DNA of 64,000 nt, from the NCBI GenBank assembly GCA_020638995.1, contig JACKHM010000001.1:62001-126000 (forward strand), given 5' to 3'. The notes under the pieces were generated by a model that saw only the letters and a program-made list of their open reading frames with translations, had not been told where the DNA came from and did no database searches. This document shows positions 9,588-19,437 of this stretch, in pieces. Every line of letters starts with the position of its first letter. Position 1 is the stretch's first letter. A program made the position numbers and the translations under genes. Source of the DNA: Planctomycetaceae bacterium (GTDB taxonomy: Bacteria; Planctomycetota; Planctomycetia; Pirellulales; Pirellulaceae).

Positions 9588-10636
9588 GGTGAAAGTTCTC
9601 CTTGAATCGCCGCATGCAAGGCGGATACAACTGCGTCGACCGATGGGGGCGATTCCAATAACAACTCGCGAGCCGTTTCTCGCACCAAAACACGCGTTGA
9701 CTCACCGAGGTAATCGACCGGGCTTTTGCCGTCGACTCGAGCCAACAGACACGCAGCAAGGTTGGTCGCGGCGCGACTTTCAACTGACTCCATTTCATCG
9801 ACCGGCGCGAGGCGTGTGAGCTCCGTGCGATAGTTATCGAAGAAACACTCGATCAAGGTGGCGTATTCAGAGAAACAACGACCCGCGTGAATCGCCTTTA
9901 ACGCGAGATGACTTAAAAAGAAACCGATGTCAAACGCCGGATCGCCAAAGTGTCCAACTTCAAAGTCAACCAGCGTAATTCCTCGTTCGTGAACCAGCAG
10001 ATTCTTGGGGCTGAAATCCCCATGCACCAGACAGCAAACCGAATCGTCCAGGGATCGAATCAATCGTTCGACCACAAATAACAGCTCAGGATGTACAGTC
10101 GCGATTTGTCGATAGTAAGGATCCACTCGCAAATCGGTAAAAAAGGTTCGATCGTGCAGCGATTCAGGCAGCTGACGACCTCCCCAAGTGCCACCATGCA
10201 GTCGGCCCATCAACCAACCGCACGCACGTGCCACGTCTGGATCGACTTGGCCACACAACAATTGCTGCTTCCAAGTCACATGGTCGGCGACAGCGGACAT
10301 GCCGAACAGAAAGTTGTCACGGTCCGAGAATAGAATCTCGGGTGTGGATGCAGGAATAAGAGGTTGTGTCGTTGAATCGGCCAGAAGCCGCGTGCAGACC
10401 TGCATCGTTTCTAGTTCACGCCAAATTCGACCGACACCGCAGAACCAAGGCGCCGCGACACGAAGTTGTTCGCGAGCCTGTTTGATAACAAAGTCGGTCT
10501 CAGTCGGGCAGGCTACGTACAGCACGAGGTTTGACACGCCGCCGGGTAACTCGTGAATCGACACCGGCTGATCGTGAGCAATGATCTTTCGCCGACGAAG
10601 GTAAGCCTCCGCATTCAGTGGGTCGATTAACTGCAT
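9584..10636 (-). CDS. aminoglycoside/choline-kinase-like phosphotransferase
   Basis: 350 aa of the APH superfamily. Catalytic loop LVHGDFSPKNLLV, metal motif TLVDFEVGHFGDPAFDIG, and an N-terminal GGVSNLVLYV / FVIKQAREQLR that takes the place of the nucleotide-binding loop and lysine. The FVIKQAREQLR...W pattern recalls methylthioribose kinases, but no other methionine-salvage gene is nearby, so only a small-molecule kinase can be claimed. It overlaps the enolase start by 4 bp and probably heads that operon. The opposite side abuts the end of the cytochrome-like gene, 66 bp away. Confidence 0.85.
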   Translation of the reverse strand: MQLIDPLNAEAYLRRRKIIAHDQPVSIHELPGGVSNLVLYVACPTETDFVIKQAREQLRVAAPWFCGVGRIWRELETMQVCTRLLADSTTQPLIPASTPEILFSDRDNFLFGMSAVADHVTWKQQLLCGQVDPDVARACGWLMGRLHGGTWGGRQLPESLHDRTFFTDLRVDPYYRQIATVHPELLFVVERLIRSLDDSVCCLVHGDFSPKNLLVHERGITLVDFEVGHFGDPAFDIGFFLSHLALKAIHAGRCFSEYATLIECFFDNYRTELTRLAPVDEMESVESRAATNLAACLLARVDGKSPVDYLGESTRVLVRETARELLLESPPSVDAVVSALHAAIQGELSP

Positions 10637-10702
10637 GGCGGCAGTATCAGCGTGATGTTTGTCGCGGTCAAGGCACGGCGTAATCGGGCCAAGTGTCGAG
10701 AC

Positions 10703-12694
10703 TCAACGACCACCGGCAACGGTTCTCGCCCAAATCTCGGCAACTTTTTCGGGTCCAGCACCGTAACTGCTCACGAACAGCGTGTTAAAGTCTTCGCCTG
10801 CGCGCAACCCGTCCAATATGGCGCCAAAGCGTTTGGAATCCTTCATGAGGCCCGTGATGAACGCATAACTCGCCACGTCTGCATCTTCAGGAGGAATCTT
10901 CCCGGTCATAAAGTCGCTCGGTTTGGTCATCTTTGCTGCCGCTTCACGCAGTCCGGATTTCCAAGCGACGACGCGCGGGTCTTTTGCGGCGAGACGGGCT
11001 GCTGCGACGCGAGCACATCCCTCCGAGAACCAGCGAGGAGGATTATTGAGGCTGGCGATGTAGGTCCCGGCCAGCTGTTGCGCCACCAAACCATCGAGTG
11101 TGTAAGACGCATCATTAGGTGGTATGAAAGCACCATATGCATCGACAATGGAGAAATTCCAATGCCCTCGCCACTCTTTCGGCAACTCGCGTTTCTCGAC
11201 CATTTGGCCGAACTCGCTATAGTCGTAACGCTGTTTAAATAAGAACAGGGACATGCGGCCCTTGATCAGCGGTTCATTCGGCGGAGCTCCAAAGATAATC
11301 GCAACTTTTGGCGCCAGCTCCTCGGCCTTCGTCCCATACTCTTCGAGCGTCGCCGGGCCCACGTTGCCAAGCACGAAAAAGTTCTTCGTCTCGAGTTGAT
11401 CGGCTTTAGAACCAGCCATCCCGAGGTTCCAGTTCGTGAGGGCCAACTCCATCCGGTCGGCGCTTAGTTGCTCGTGTGTCGAGTTTTGGGCTTTGGCAAG
11501 CGCAGCGACTTGGACAACATCCATCCTCGCATTCGGGCCATCAAACGCGGCGCCTTCGGCAATCCACTTTTCAAACTTTGCGATCACCTCATCCGACAAC
11601 GGTTCCCGGCCCATCGGCATGCGAGGGTCGCCGCCTTCGCCTTTGATGCGTTGAACGATCAGGCTGTTCATCGGCTGACGTGCGACAAAGGGTGGCCCGC
11701 TGTCTCCGCCACGAATCATGCGCTCGAACGATGTCATATTGAGATTGCCACGCGCGTTCTGCGCGTTTACGTGACAACCGAAGCAAGCGGTGGCAAGTAC
11801 CGGCGCGATATCACGGGCGAAACTGACGCTCTCGTTACCAGTGGCGACAGCCACCGTCGGGGCCGGCGTATTTCCTCCCGCCGCAGCATACATGTTCAAA
11901 TTGTCTTGTGGATTCGCGCCGTCAAAATTAGCCCCCTCAGTAATCCACTTTTTTAACGAGGAAAACTCTGCGGGCGTCAGGCTGCCACCTCGCGGCATGT
12001 CGCCGCTCTCGATCACCTCGACGAGCCGGCTACCCGCGGCATCATTCGGGAAGATCACCACCCCTGCGGCTGGACCACGCATCAGTGTCGCATAATTCAC
12101 CATATTGAACTCGCCACGAGTTCCATCGACGTGGCAGCGACCACACTTGGCCACAAGCATTGGCGCAACATCTTTGACGAAACTCGCACCGCCACCGCCG
12201 GGGGTAGGCGTCGGCATCGCTGCTGCCGGCTTCAACTCCGGCAACGGAGGCAACTCGATACCTTCCAGCTCGAGCAAAGCGTGGGTACGAATTAGTTTTT
12301 TGTGGACGTCCTCAAGCGCCTTGAGCAAATCTGCGTCGCCGCTGGCGGCAAGTTTTTCAAAGCGTCCTTGGATCTCGGCAATGCCTTCTGCGGATGTCGC
12401 AAACTGATCTCGACCAAACAGTGTGTTAACTTTATTCAGCGCAACCGAAACTGCCGTCAACTCCTGCTGTTGCTCCGGCGTTATGACTGCCCGAGCGGGG
12501 AGCGAGGTGAAAAAAGCCATCGCAATCGTGATCACGCAAGTCCACATGGCCAGCGAAAACTCGCTACTGCGACGACTATTGCGGTGACAGCGACCGATTG
12601 TCGCATGAGGAAAGCTCATTACTTGGAAAGTGATCGCCGCGTTTCGTCGCTGCGGACAAATGCTCTTGTTCGCCGGCAGGTTACTAGAAATCAT
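10703..12694 (-). CDS. secreted protein with two c-type heme domains and peptidase-MA-like tail
   Basis: 663 aa. A hydrophobic export signal ends near 'SLPARA', about 70 residues in. ATG at 12694 is kept because AAAGGA lies 6 nt upstream. ATG at 12619 would give a shorter leader but has no clear ribosome site. Two planctomycete cytochrome-c modules carry CGRCH and CFGCH heme-attachment motifs. The last about 250 residues resemble gluzincin 'peptidase MA' proteins (WFSEGCARVAAARL), but where HExxH is expected the sequence reads QQLAGTY, so this part is probably not an active protease. It would act in the periplasm. Confidence 0.8.
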   Translation of the reverse strand: MISSNLPANKSICPQRRNAAITFQVMSFPHATIGRCHRNSRRSSEFSLAMWTCVITIAMAFFTSLPARAVITPEQQQELTAVSVALNKVNTLFGRDQFATSAEGIAEIQGRFEKLAASGDADLLKALEDVHKKLIRTHALLELEGIELPPLPELKPAAAMPTPTPGGGGASFVKDVAPMLVAKCGRCHVDGTRGEFNMVNYATLMRGPAAGVVIFPNDAAGSRLVEVIESGDMPRGGSLTPAEFSSLKKWITEGANFDGANPQDNLNMYAAAGGNTPAPTVAVATGNESVSFARDIAPVLATACFGCHVNAQNARGNLNMTSFERMIRGGDSGPPFVARQPMNSLIVQRIKGEGGDPRMPMGREPLSDEVIAKFEKWIAEGAAFDGPNARMDVVQVAALAKAQNSTHEQLSADRMELALTNWNLGMAGSKADQLETKNFFVLGNVGPATLEEYGTKAEELAPKVAIIFGAPPNEPLIKGRMSLFLFKQRYDYSEFGQMVEKRELPKEWRGHWNFSIVDAYGAFIPPNDASYTLDGLVAQQLAGTYIASLNNPPRWFSEGCARVAAARLAAKDPRVVAWKSGLREAAAKMTKPSDFMTGKIPPEDADVASYAFITGLMKDSKRFGAILDGLRAGEDFNTLFVSSYGAGPEKVAEIWARTVAGGR

Positions 12695-12850
12695 GTCCGT
12701 CCTTTCATCGATTGCGCTGGCCCAATTGGAGGGTTGATTCTGGATTATAAGGCAACACAGCGCAAGGTAACAGGTTTGTCCCTGTAAATGGAAACTTGTG
12801 CGGCTGCGAAAGAACGAACCAAGCTGGCAAAAGTACTCACGAAAACGCCG

Positions 12851-13762
12851 TTATTTGCTCCCATGACGGCGTCGCGACACCGATCCTCGCGGGGTACTTC
12901 TCCGGCTGCGATATCCGTACTCGATGGCAAACCACTCGGCAAAGCGTTCTCGATCCTGATAGCTTCGATTCCGATTATCCAGTAGATGACCCAACTCGTG
13001 GATAAGAACATTGTTGAGGTAGAAATCGCGGATCGTTCCAGGCGTCCAGGTCAGCTTCCAAAGCCTGCCCCCTTCGTGCTCCCACTTGCCGCCAAACAGC
13101 CGCGTCTCATTGTACTCTGCCGGTCGAGGAGGCCGACCGAAGTATTCAACCAGTTCAGTCTCGACGGGATACAAATATAAAGCCGTTCCCCACTGCATGC
13201 CGTAACATGGAAAGGAACGCTTCTTCCGCGTCATGCGACTGAACTGCACGACTTGAAGTGGAACCGTGAAATTCCGAGGCAATTCAGCCAGTCGCTGGCG
13301 GATATCGTCCTCCGACACGACGTGCCGATAGCCGTCGCCTGGCTCTTGCACAACAACGTCGTAGGATTCCGAATGTATATCGTGCGGCTCGTACCAGTCT
13401 TCAGGCGGAATGAACGGTCGCCGATTCGAATCGACCAGGCCCCTTGATCGCTTTGCCACGACAATCGATTTTCGGATAGCCTTTGGCAACGCGGTCGTGG
13501 AACGCCGCGAGTTGCGGTTCTTTAAGTTCGCAGTTGGACGTCGACTCATAGCACGCGACCTCACAGGTTTGCAAAGCGAGGTTCCTTGGGTGACACCAAG
13601 AGACATCCGTTCGGAAAGTCGCCACCAAGTCGGTCCGTCAGTCGAAAGAACCCGGGAATTGACCGATCTCAAAGCCCACAAAAAGCCTATGGCGAACAGC
13701 AGTGGAAAAACTAGTGAACACCGTAAGTCGCCTATATAACGCACTTTACGACTCGGCGTCAT
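12851..13762 (-). CDS. membrane-anchored protein with HELGH metallopeptidase motif
   Basis: About 303 aa from ATG 13762. The frame stays open to a TTG at 13855. A hydrophobic stretch (SLVFPLLFAIGFLWAL) near the N-terminus suggests an export signal or anchor. A basic, low-complexity linker follows. The C-terminal third has VLIHELGHLLDNRN, the zincin HExxH motif, with a later E in RERFAEWFAIEY that could be the third ligand. I do not recognise the family. The likely role is an exported zinc peptidase. It is transcribed away from the hydrolase gene at 13960. Start choice is the weak point. Confidence 0.6.
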   Translation of the reverse strand: MTPSRKVRYIGDLRCSLVFPLLFAIGFLWALRSVNSRVLSTDGPTWWRLSERMSLGVTQGTSLCKPVRSRAMSRRPTANLKNRNSRRSTTALPKAIRKSIVVAKRSRGLVDSNRRPFIPPEDWYEPHDIHSESYDVVVQEPGDGYRHVVSEDDIRQRLAELPRNFTVPLQVVQFSRMTRKKRSFPCYGMQWGTALYLYPVETELVEYFGRPPRPAEYNETRLFGGKWEHEGGRLWKLTWTPGTIRDFYLNNVLIHELGHLLDNRNRSYQDRERFAEWFAIEYGYRSRRSTPRGSVSRRRHGSK

Positions 13763-13959
13763 CGACTTACGTCGATCAAGCGGACTGGCAAATGGGCAAT
13801 TTGGCGAGTCGAGTGAGAGCCAATTGGGCCCTCGTTTCGCGAGTGACGCCGGCAAACGAGAGCTGCAACTACGCCGAATCCATTGCCTTGCTGCAAATCC
13901 TACTGCTTTGGTCTACACTTCGATTCCAGACTCCACCGGTTCTTCAAAGGAGCGAACGA

Positions 13960-14889
13960 ATGCCCAATCGCATCTTATTCAACATCGTGCTAACACTCGT
14001 CCTTGGCTCCACCGCCCTGGCTCAAAATCGTCAGAGGCGGGCTTCGGACTATCCACCACAACTCGAAGGAGCCAAGGTCGAAGTGTACAAACAAATCGGC
14101 GATGTTGAGCTGAACATCTACATCTACAATCCAACCGACCACAAACCGAGCGACGAGCGACCGGTCGCAGTATTCTTTTTCGGGGGCGGCTGGAAGTCTG
14201 GAACGCCAAAGCAATTCGAACAACACTGTAAGTACTTGGCGTCACGCGGCATGGTTGCGATGACAGCTGATTATCGCGTTCTCTCACGGCACGGAACAAG
14301 AGCGAAGGATTGTGTAGCGGATGCCAAGTCCGCGATTCGCTGGATACGAAAGAATTCGGAGCGTTTGGGCATTGATCCGAATCGACTGGTCGCGGGCGGC
14401 GGGTCTGCGGGTGGCCATTTGGCTGGCTGTACGGGCGTGCTCACGGGGTTCGAGGAGAGTGGTGAAGATCTCGAGATCAGTTCGAATCCCAACGCAATGG
14501 CCTTATTTAACCCCGCGCTCGTGCTGGCTCCGATTGAAGGCGAGGACCCGCTTCCGGCTGACACAATGCCGACGCTTCGCGAACGTATGGGTGTCAATCC
14601 GCGAGAACTCTCGCCATATCATCACGTTCAAGCAGGTGTCCCGCCGACGATCATCTTTCACGGCAAAGGCGATACAACGGTACCCTATAGGACGGTCGAG
14701 CAATTCACCGGGGCGATGAAGAAATTCGGAAATCGATGCGAACTCGTGGGCTACGAAGACCAGCCTCATGGCTTCTTCAACCATGGCCGCAGCGGAAACA
14801 AGTATTTCGACGCGACACTAGCTTCGCTCGATAAGTTCCTTGTTTCTTTGGGTTATCTCCAACCTAACAACTCAGCCGATCCAAGATAG
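13960..14889 (+). CDS. secreted alpha/beta hydrolase, esterase/lipase-like
   Basis: 309 aa. Signal peptide (LFNIVLTLVLGSTALAQ) followed by an alpha/beta-hydrolase core. The oxyanion region is FFFGGGW in place of HGGGW, the nucleophile elbow is GGGSAGGHLAG, the acid is in GKGDTTVPY, and the histidine is in QPHGFFNHG. ATG at 13960 is chosen because AAAGGAG lies 8 nt upstream, although the frame is open further 5'. It resembles the carbohydrate-esterase-like hydrolases common next to planctomycete sulfatases. The natural ester is unknown. An unusual feature is the loss of the first histidine of the HGGG motif. Confidence 0.85.
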   Translation: MPNRILFNIVLTLVLGSTALAQNRQRRASDYPPQLEGAKVEVYKQIGDVELNIYIYNPTDHKPSDERPVAVFFFGGGWKSGTPKQFEQHCKYLASRGMVAMTADYRVLSRHGTRAKDCVADAKSAIRWIRKNSERLGIDPNRLVAGGGSAGGHLAGCTGVLTGFEESGEDLEISSNPNAMALFNPALVLAPIEGEDPLPADTMPTLRERMGVNPRELSPYHHVQAGVPPTIIFHGKGDTTVPYRTVEQFTGAMKKFGNRCELVGYEDQPHGFFNHGRSGNKYFDATLASLDKFLVSLGYLQPNNSADPR

Positions 14890-15058
14890 ATGGCAGACGG
14901 CACCAACCGCTACAACCGCGCCGAACCACTGCAAACGGGGCTTAAGAACTGCAAACTGCGGGCTAGAAATCTCAAAAACGCGTATACAATAGGAAGTGCG
15001 AGCGTTGCTCCCTCGCGTGTTATCGACGGCAGTTCATCCTCATTCTCCGGCTAATCGA

Positions 15059-15457
15059 ATGATCAAGCAGTATTTCTTTATCGCCATGCTGTCGATGATT
15101 CCGGCGGGAATCATCTTGTACTTCCTCATTCAATTGGGAAAAGGCCTCTTGGGGATGGTTTCTGACCGAACGCTGCATAAAGAACTCGACGAACTGGCAG
15201 CACACGGCGAAGCAAGGCGGCAAGCTCGTGAGGCCCTGAACCAGAAGCGGCTTGATAACGGATGCACACACGAATTTGACGGTGCATTGGGTGGTTTTCC
15301 GCCCGATGTCTGTCACAAATGCGGACTTGCTCGCACCAAGCCAAACGGTCCCTGTGACCATGTCTGGCGTGCAGGTGAAGGCGGTGCACCGAACAGCCGA
15401 TGCGAGAAGTGTGGGCGGCAATACAACCCGTCGAAAGAACGCGGCGCGTACGCCTGA
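15059..15457 (+). CDS. small membrane protein with cysteine-pair (zinc ribbon-like) tail
   Basis: 132 aa from ATG 15059. One transmembrane helix (FIAMLSMIPAGIILYFLI) is followed by a charged helix and a Cys/His-rich tail (CTHEFDG, VCHKCGL, PCDHVW, RCEKCGRQY) that could bind one or two zinc ions. No family is recognised. It sits 22 bp upstream of the FG-GAP protein in the same direction, so the two may be one transcript. The longer frame from 14996 lacks a ribosome site. It is probably a real hypothetical protein because the cysteine pairs are regularly spaced. Confidence 0.6.
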   Translation: MIKQYFFIAMLSMIPAGIILYFLIQLGKGLLGMVSDRTLHKELDELAAHGEARRQAREALNQKRLDNGCTHEFDGALGGFPPDVCHKCGLARTKPNGPCDHVWRAGEGGAPNSRCEKCGRQYNPSKERGAYA

Positions 15458-15479
15458 ATCACCTAAACGACGTTTCGAC

Positions 15480-16664
15480 ATGCGAATTCGTTTCACCTTT
15501 TTGACGCTGGTAATCACGGCGTTTGTTGCTTGCCAAGTTCACGCCGATCCGTGGATTCGACATACGATCGATGGTTCGTCGCGAGGTGCAGATGGGGTTC
15601 GCACGTCTGACGTTAACGGCGATGGTCTGACAGACCTGACGACTGGCTGGGAAGAAGGCGGAGTGATTCGCGTCTATCTCAATCCCGGCGCGGAGAAAGC
15701 CAAGATGCCCTGGCCGGCGGTCACGGTGGGCACCGTCAAGTCACCTGAGGATGCGGTCTTTGCGGATGTTGATGGAGATGGAGCGGTCGATGTCGTCAGT
15801 AGCTGTGAAGGCAAAACGCGTCGCATTTTTGTCCATTGGGCCCCAACGAATCCAAGCGACTACTTAAGCGAAGAGAAATGGCAAACGCAGTCGCTGCCAT
15901 GCGCCGAGATCGACCAGATGTGGATGTTCTGCTTGCCGATGCAAGTTGATGGAAAGAATGGCGTCGATCTCGTCGTCGGTTCGAAAGGCACTAACGCATC
16001 GATTGGCTGGTTGCAAGCTCCCGCGAATCCTCGCGATGTCGCTGCATGGACCTATCATCGGTTGTACGATGCGGGCTGGATAATGTCTTTGATCGCCCGT
16101 GATATGGATGCTGATGGTGACCTGGATGTGTTGGCTTCCGATCGCAAGGGACCGTCGCGCAGTGTGTTATGGCTAAGAAACCCAGGCCCGACCGAAGCAG
16201 CAAACAACACGCCATGGACAGTGAACCGAATCGGGGCAACCGACCGTGAAGTGATGTTTCTCGGCGTGGGCGACAATCAAGGCGAATTTGCCGGCAGCAT
16301 TATCGCCGCTTGTCGAGGCAGCGGATTCGCCCTGCTTTCTCCTCCGGATTGGAGCTTAACTGACATTCCCATGCCGGAAAACTGTGGCACCGGTAAAGGA
16401 GTTGCCGTCAGGGACATCGACCTCGACGGCCACACAGACATTGTCTTTACATGCGAGAATGCAACGGGTGACAAATCCGGCTGTCGTTGGCTAACTCGCG
16501 ACGCTTCTGGCCGATGGCTCGATCATGAAATCAGCGGCCCGGAAGGTGTCAAATTCGATCGCATCGAGCTTCTGGATCTCGACGCAGACGGTGACCTCGA
16601 CCTCATCACTTGCGAAGAACGAACCAACCTCGGCGTCATCTGGTACGAGAACCCAGCACGTTAA
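15480..16664 (+). CDS. secreted FG-GAP/VCBS-repeat protein
   Basis: 394 aa. Signal peptide (FLTLVITAFVACQVHA) followed by about six FG-GAP-like blades with calcium-binding loops of the type DVNGDGLTD, DVDGDGAVD, DMDADGDLD, DIDLDGHTD and DLDADGDLD. Such proteins fold as beta-propellers in the periplasm or on the surface and usually bind carbohydrate or protein. No catalytic residues are evident. It ends only 8 bp before the convergent PQQ-protein gene. The start is the first ATG with a signal peptide. Upstream frame (from 15252) overlaps the preceding gene and is rejected. Confidence 0.85.
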   Translation: MRIRFTFLTLVITAFVACQVHADPWIRHTIDGSSRGADGVRTSDVNGDGLTDLTTGWEEGGVIRVYLNPGAEKAKMPWPAVTVGTVKSPEDAVFADVDGDGAVDVVSSCEGKTRRIFVHWAPTNPSDYLSEEKWQTQSLPCAEIDQMWMFCLPMQVDGKNGVDLVVGSKGTNASIGWLQAPANPRDVAAWTYHRLYDAGWIMSLIARDMDADGDLDVLASDRKGPSRSVLWLRNPGPTEAANNTPWTVNRIGATDREVMFLGVGDNQGEFAGSIIAACRGSGFALLSPPDWSLTDIPMPENCGTGKGVAVRDIDLDGHTDIVFTCENATGDKSGCRWLTRDASGRWLDHEISGPEGVKFDRIELLDLDADGDLDLITCEERTNLGVIWYENPAR

Positions 16665-16672
16665 GTCACCGC

Positions 16673-17959
16673 TTACTTTCGTACATCGAAGCACGCGATG
16701 TTGTTGTTATCGCGAAGATACAGTAGGCCGTTCGCTAGTGCAGGTGCCTGTCGCGTCGAGTCGATGACAATGCTTCTCCCAATCTCGTCGTAACCGCGGG
16801 GTGAAATTCGCGCGATGATCAGTTCGCCTTTCAGAGACGACATGAACAGCTTTCCATCAGCCGCGATGAGATTCCCTTTGCCAAACCGCGTCTCCTGCCA
16901 CATGCGTTCTCCGGTAGAAGCATCGATGCAGGTCAAATGGGTAATTGGCCCAGCACCACCGACGTTGTCCATCCCGTACAGGTAACCGTCAAGCAGGATC
17001 GAGGTTTGCCACTCGTTGCGCAAGACGCTTCGCGGGCCTTGCGACGACCAGACTTCTCGGACGGAAAACTTCTCGCCGTCCCGTTCCAAAGCCAACAAGA
17101 CGCAACCGTGGTTCTCGCCGGAAGACACGAAGACTTTTCCGTCAATCTCAATCGGCGTCGCAATGTTACAACTAAAGTCCGTCACATAAGGGTAACGCCA
17201 CAGGATCACACCAGACTTAGGCTCCAGTCCCAGCACGGCACTGCCGGAGTGGACAACGACTTGTTCTCGGCCACCAACATCAAGCAGCGCGGGTGACGAA
17301 TACCCTGTCGTTTCGTTTCCGGTTGCCCAAGCCAATTCACCCGACGACGCATCGTAAGCAACAACCGTCGCATTCGGTGCGCCGACCGTCACGATCACTC
17401 GGCCATCCACGACCAACGGCGAACACGCCATCCCATAATCCGCGGTTTCCGCTCTCAGTTCAGCCACGGAGTCGTGCGACCATAAGATGCGACCATCCTC
17501 GGCACTGAGCGCGACCAAGATACCTTGCCCGGTGAACACGAACACCGAACCTTTGGCAACCGTCGGCGTTCCTCGCGGTCCATCTCCCATGGCATTCTCG
17601 TAGGCAGAAGCAACAGGCGTCTGCCAGATCGAGGCACCGGTTGCGGCATTTAAAGCAACAACGAATTGCCGCCCTTCGCGTTGGACCATCGTAAACAGTC
17701 GTCCGCCGCTGATCGCCAAGCCAGACATGCCGACGCCGCCTTTGATACGCCACACTTCTTTCGGCGCACCAGCCGGCCACTTGTCTAACAGTCCACGCTC
17801 AGCGGAGATCCCATTTCGATCAGGACCAAGGTGTTGCGGCCAATCATGTTCATGCGCTGTTGCGACACCATGAAGAAACAGCAAGCCGATTAGCGACAAA
17901 CAGGCGATGCATGCTTGGATCTGATCGGAAAGTCGTGAATTAGAGCAGTGCGTCAACAT
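16673..17959 (-). CDS. secreted PQQ-like beta-propeller protein
   Basis: 428 aa. A signal peptide ends near VATAHEHDWPQ. The mature start DWPQHLGPDRNG and repeated 'G..LW' blades (VALNAATGASIWQ, VAYDASSGELAW, TCIDASTGERMWQ) are typical of planctomycete PQQ-repeat (BamB-like) proteins. No quinoprotein active-site residues are obvious, so a structural or binding role is more likely than dehydrogenase activity. ATG at 17959 follows a GAAGGGAA. Two similar proteins (32753-34072 and 53010-54778) and one stump (31206-31709) are in the window. Confidence 0.88.
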   Translation of the reverse strand: MLTHCSNSRLSDQIQACIACLSLIGLLFLHGVATAHEHDWPQHLGPDRNGISAERGLLDKWPAGAPKEVWRIKGGVGMSGLAISGGRLFTMVQREGRQFVVALNAATGASIWQTPVASAYENAMGDGPRGTPTVAKGSVFVFTGQGILVALSAEDGRILWSHDSVAELRAETADYGMACSPLVVDGRVIVTVGAPNATVVAYDASSGELAWATGNETTGYSSPALLDVGGREQVVVHSGSAVLGLEPKSGVILWRYPYVTDFSCNIATPIEIDGKVFVSSGENHGCVLLALERDGEKFSVREVWSSQGPRSVLRNEWQTSILLDGYLYGMDNVGGAGPITHLTCIDASTGERMWQETRFGKGNLIAADGKLFMSSLKGELIIARISPRGYDEIGRSIVIDSTRQAPALANGLLYLRDNNNIACFDVRK

Positions 17960-17989
17960 CAACGTGATTCCCTTCGACCAATACAGTTG

Positions 17990-19396
17990 TCACTTCTTCT
18001 TGTTACGTTTCTTCTTCGTGTTCTCGGCCTTGCTCTCTCTTCCGCCGCGAACCTGATGATCCAACGCCGCGAGTTCTGTTGCTTGCCCCAGATCACCTTG
18101 AGCCGTCATCCACTTGTCAAGCTGCGTCCGCAATTCGGCTTTGATATCCGCGAACTTTGGATCCTCGGCGAGATTGTGCCATTCATACCAATCCTCCGTC
18201 ACTGCATATAGCTCCTCAGCTGGACGATGGAAATAACGATGCACTTTGTGAGCAGCATCCGCATCGCCAGCGTTTGCCTTCTCTTCCCACGATCGAAACG
18301 CCGCGGAACTGGTACACGCATTAGTGAACTCCACGTCCGGCGTGAAGTTCACAATGTACTTGTATCTCTCCGAACGAATCGACCGAATTCCAAAATGCGT
18401 TGAGCCGTTGATGATCCCGCGCGTGGTCATCTCGCCGTACACGAAATCTTTGTGTCGAGTCTTGTCTCCCGACAGCACGGGCAACAGGCTTCTGCCTTGC
18501 AACGCCTTAGCCGGCTTTCCGCCCGCCGCGTCCACAAACGTCGGCAGGAAGTCAATGTATTCGATTAGGGCTTCGCTGAGCGAGCCAGGCTGAACGTGGC
18601 CTGGCCAGCGGACGATACAGGCACTTTGCAGGCCCGTGTCGTAACACGTCCATTTTCCAAACGGAAAGCTGGAACCTTGCTCGCTGACAACAATCACCAG
18701 CGTGTTGTCTGCGACGCCATGCTTGTCGAGCAGCTTGAGGCACTCGCCAACCTGCCAATCGTAGTAAGTGATTTCCGCAAGATACGCCGACATATCGCTT
18801 CGCGTCTTTTCCGTATCGACAAAGTACGGCGGTAGTTTCACTTTCTCGGGTGGGTACCGCGACGCATCTCCCTTATTCCACGGACTGTGCGGTTCATTCG
18901 AGCAAGCGAATAAACAGAACGGCGTATCGCTCGTCGCACACTCAGCCATGAACGAGTCTATCGCCTCCAAGTCCGGATTGTTGTCGACTGCGGAGTACTC
19001 AAATGGAAACACGTCCGCCGGCGAAATATGACGCTTGCCACTCAACGCCACGCGGTAGCCAAGTGGCTTCAAATAGTGAACGACGCTCTTCGTGCCTGCT
19101 TTGACGAACGTGTGATTTGGATAAGCACCACTCTTCACGGGATACAAGCCCGTATAGATATTGTGCCGCGTGGGCGAACACATCGGCGCCGACTGAAAAC
19201 ACTGCTTAAATCGCATCCCTTCACTCGCCAACCGATCGATGTTTGGCGTATGAGCTTGTCCACCATAACACCCGATATCACGAAACGTGCAATCGTCCGC
19301 GATGATGAACAGGAAGTTTGGCTTGGGCGAGGTGGCGGTCGCAACCGCGCTTAATAAGAGCACAAAGAGCAACGAGCGTACAAGGTGCGTCAACAT
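17990..19396 (-). CDS. secreted formylglycine-dependent sulfatase
   Basis: 468 aa. Signal peptide (SLLFVLLLSAVATA), then the metal site FLFIIADDCTFRDIGCYGG and the active-site motif MCSPTRHNIYTG. The cysteine is the one converted to formylglycine. The core is CxPxR, here CSPTR rather than the usual CSPSR. Layout resembles heparan N-sulfatase-like (S1) enzymes that clip sulfate from polysaccharides. The tail is very basic (KKKRNKKK). ATG at 19396 has AGGAAAGAG upstream. An alternative GTG at 19441 overlaps the stop of the DUF1501 gene by 4 bp. Likely in an operon with that gene. Confidence 0.9.
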   Translation of the reverse strand: MLTHLVRSLLFVLLLSAVATATSPKPNFLFIIADDCTFRDIGCYGGQAHTPNIDRLASEGMRFKQCFQSAPMCSPTRHNIYTGLYPVKSGAYPNHTFVKAGTKSVVHYLKPLGYRVALSGKRHISPADVFPFEYSAVDNNPDLEAIDSFMAECATSDTPFCLFACSNEPHSPWNKGDASRYPPEKVKLPPYFVDTEKTRSDMSAYLAEITYYDWQVGECLKLLDKHGVADNTLVIVVSEQGSSFPFGKWTCYDTGLQSACIVRWPGHVQPGSLSEALIEYIDFLPTFVDAAGGKPAKALQGRSLLPVLSGDKTRHKDFVYGEMTTRGIINGSTHFGIRSIRSERYKYIVNFTPDVEFTNACTSSAAFRSWEEKANAGDADAAHKVHRYFHRPAEELYAVTEDWYEWHNLAEDPKFADIKAELRTQLDKWMTAQGDLGQATELAALDHQVRGGRESKAENTKKKRNKKK

Positions 19397-19437
19397 GAGG
19401 CAGCTCTTTCCTACGAAAAATGCAAATGAAGTATGCG

